Of a DNA stretch of 49,071 nucleotides, positions 47,312 to 49,071 are shown piece after piece. The position numbers and the translations under genes were made by a program. Where the stretch lies: assembly GCA_026388125.1 (NCBI GenBank), contig JAPLKJ010000219.1, positions 1-49,071 of the forward strand, given 5' to 3'. The DNA comes from Elusimicrobiota bacterium. Its GTDB lineage: Bacteria > Elusimicrobiota > Elusimicrobia > Elusimicrobiales > UBA9959. The notes beneath the pieces were generated by a model. That model worked only from the letters and a program-made list of their open reading frames with translations, had not been told where the DNA came from and made no database searches. Within the stretch, counting starts at the first letter, position 1. Every line of letters starts with the position of its first letter.

Positions 47312-49071
47312 CTAGCAAATGTCCATGCAACATTTTTTATATTTTCTGCCGCTGCCGCATGGACACTTGTCGTTTCTTCCAATAGTTGTAGTTGCTCTCT
47401 CCCGAGACACCCTAGCTTTCTTAAGTGATTCTGCCAATTCTTTTACTTTTTCCAACTCAAAGGAAGAAAGCGAATTAAGTTTCAAAAACTTGAAACATAC
47501 ATCAGTGATACTAGAGTTTTTATCAAAAAACAATTCAATGAGTATTCTTTCCGAATCATTGCGGATGATCATCGCTGCTTGCGAATGTTCTATTGCGAAC
47601 CTCTCATTTCTATCGAATACCCCTTCTTGCCAACAATAGATACTAATCTTTTCTCCTACAAATGTTGAGATAGATTTAGGACGCATATCGCGCGCCTGCT
47701 CTATCAATAACTCATCTATACCTGAAGCTATCTTTTCTCGCCAATAGCTGTCGCAATTTAGAAGAGCTCGAACGACCCGCGAGCGTCCAGGCCGTGTTCC
47801 TTTTACCAAGATGTCGTTAATTTCCCTGATTCTTTTTGGAGTCTTTTGTTTTGGAAGATGAACATCAGGAATGCCAGAAGCTTTTCTTGAATAATACCTA
47901 TCAATGTCCGCAGCGTACCCGACCCATTGCATCGGTTCATTTTCATTGAATTGTTTGGCATACTCGGTATAAAGATTGTGTTTTAAATATAACCCAAGAT
48001 GATATAACTCATCATCCAATTTAATCTGGAGAGATTTACTCGCCCGCAATCTTTCTTCCACAAAATGGAGGAACACCAATGGGTTCTCGAAAATATCCGA
48101 GTATACCGTTAGATCCTCAACCGATATTGACCAGACCGGAGAAGCACCGACATCCACTCCAATATCTTTAAGATGTGTTACTTGCGCAGCATATTCAGTA
48201 AACGGGTCTAAACTGACAGCCAAAATCACATTCTGCCGATAATCTCTATATGATACTCGCTTAATTTCACTATGAGAGGAATCGAATAGTGCCACTTCTT
48301 CCGCAGATGCAAGATACTTCAAAAATCTCTCCCCTTGCTTTGCCGGAGTAAGGACTAAATCCCTTAAAGATCGTATATACATGGGGAAGTCTGTGGCAGG
48401 AGAAATTAACTTAAAGGCACCTGCTTTTACCTCAACGACGAACAAGTAGTCATCATAAGTCAATACTGCATCAACTTCTCCCCACTGTCGGGGTGCCCCG
48501 CCTTCGGGCTGTATTGGGTAAAACACATTCCGATAGACTTGTGCGCCAGGAAGCAATCGCAGCAATAGATCACACGGGATCTTTTCTGAAATATCTTTCT
48601 GTTTATTGTTCCATGTCTCTTGATATCCCGGTTTATTTTTTAAAATCACTCTCTGCAAGGCACGGTAAAGGTGGTCGTACATGCCATGCAAATCAAAACA
48701 GTAATAATGATTATTTATCTTTAAAAATGGCCGCTTGAATACTGGCCAAACTCTCAATGGCCACCCACGAAACTTACCTTCAGAGAAAAACTCCAAATCT
48801 TCACCTACTCCCCAAGAAAGTGCGTCTAGGACATTTGAAGAAAAACCACTTGTTTTTTGTAAATCAAATAGGTCCTCCTGGAACAACCGTCCAATAATAC
48901 TTCCCTGCCAGTCTCCCCAACCTCTATCCACAACAATTTCATGCATTAGCCTGGGAATTTCATCTTCTGTCAAAATAGGATGTGTTTTTTGTTTTTCCTC
49001 CAGCTCTTGTAGCGTAGCCTGCCTGAATTCATTAAATTCTGCAAAAGCATCTGAAATCCCGATGGTTAGAG
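47312..49071 (-). CDS. PD-(D/E)XK-like protein with C-terminal SEC-C zinc motif, 5' end beyond the window
   Basis: The track starts at a TTG (48973), but the frame stays open to the right edge and continues with protein-like sequence (DAFAEFNEFRQATLQELEEKQ), so the true start lies outside the window. A central block (GEVDAVLTYDDYLFVVEVKAG) carries the D...ExK core of restriction-nuclease-like folds. The C terminus GRNDKCPCGSGRKYKKCC is a SEC-C zinc-binding motif, known from SecA and many nucleases. The middle is helical. It may be a restriction or defence nuclease, inferred from motifs and island context. At least 586 residues lie inside the window. Confidence 0.8.
   Translation of the reverse strand, partial: LTIGISDAFAEFNEFRQATLQELEEKQKTHPILTEDEIPRLMHEIVVDRGWGDWQGSIIGRLFQEDLFDLQKTSGFSSNVLDALSWGVGEDLEFFSEGKFRGWPLRVWPVFKRPFLKINNHYYCFDLHGMYDHLYRALQRVILKNKPGYQETWNNKQKDISEKIPCDLLLRLLPGAQVYRNVFYPIQPEGGAPRQWGEVDAVLTYDDYLFVVEVKAGAFKLISPATDFPMYIRSLRDLVLTPAKQGERFLKYLASAEEVALFDSSHSEIKRVSYRDYRQNVILAVSLDPFTEYAAQVTHLKDIGVDVGASPVWSISVEDLTVYSDIFENPLVFLHFVEERLRASKSLQIKLDDELYHLGLYLKHNLYTEYAKQFNENEPMQWVGYAADIDRYYSRKASGIPDVHLPKQKTPKRIREINDILVKGTRPGRSRVVRALLNCDSYWREKIASGIDELLIEQARDMRPKSISTFVGEKISIYCWQEGVFDRNERFAIEHSQAAMIIRNDSERILIELFFDKNSSITDVCFKFLKLNSLSSFELEKVKELAESLKKARVSRERATTTIGRNDKCPCGSGRKYKKCCMDIC

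Overview
The first ~25.7 kb is GC-rich, tightly packed Gram-negative chromosome. A lipocalin lipoprotein, a YejM-like membrane sulfatase-fold protein, a FlgO/CsgG-like secreted protein and many signal peptides point to a diderm cell. The phylum cannot be fixed from sequence alone. Gene style and base composition make me think of an Elusimicrobiota-type lineage, but that is a low-confidence guess.

Region 1 (1-7.7 kb): a Pro/Gly-rich secreted protein running off the left edge (absent from the ORF track), a GLG1-type cysteine-rich repeat protein, a CPA1 K+/H+ antiporter, an orphan OmpR-type regulator, a secreted FlgO-like protein, a membrane protein with a thioredoxin-like tail, and inosine/guanosine kinase (gsk). 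Region 2 (7.7-11 kb, minus strand): a probable five-gene signalling unit, receiver - histidine kinase - receiver - lipocalin (blc) - small four-helix membrane protein. Region 3 (11.2-19.1 kb, plus strand): an acyl-CoA cluster with an SDR reductase, a tandem double-TetR regulator, a KAS III-like enzyme missing two catalytic residues, a broken acetyl-CoA hydrolase/CoA-transferase, a thiolase, a second double-TetR relative lacking its first HTH, and a secreted lipase-like hydrolase. Region 4 (19.1-25.7 kb): YejM-like protein, rlmN, a perfect 28-bp inverted repeat, purF, a second thiolase, a DedA protein and tRNA-Val(CAC).

From ~25.7 kb to the right edge the DNA turns visibly AT-richer and mosaic: an integrated island that continues past the window. 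It opens with a tyrosine recombinase flanked by clusters of 10-bp repeats, then a DNA methyltransferase fused to an excisionase-type HTH. Next come an unknown protein, two membrane proteins, an EVE-like/HNH nuclease (candidate modification-dependent restriction enzyme), an HTH protein behind a near-ideal sigma70 promoter, a NERD-helicase and a PstI/BsuBI-type restriction-modification pair. An unknown zinc-ribbon/TPR gene pair follows. A five-gene minus-strand set then encodes an NMT1/SsuA-type ABC transporter, a membrane-bound methyltransferase and a membrane-anchored toroid-like protein behind a TetR-type operator. The window ends in a PD-(D/E)XK-like/SEC-C protein that runs off the right edge. 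The island reads as a mobile defence island. The best candidates for undescribed systems are the methyltransferase-Xis fusion with its repeat array, the zinc-ribbon/TPR pair, and the ABC/methyltransferase/toroid set.
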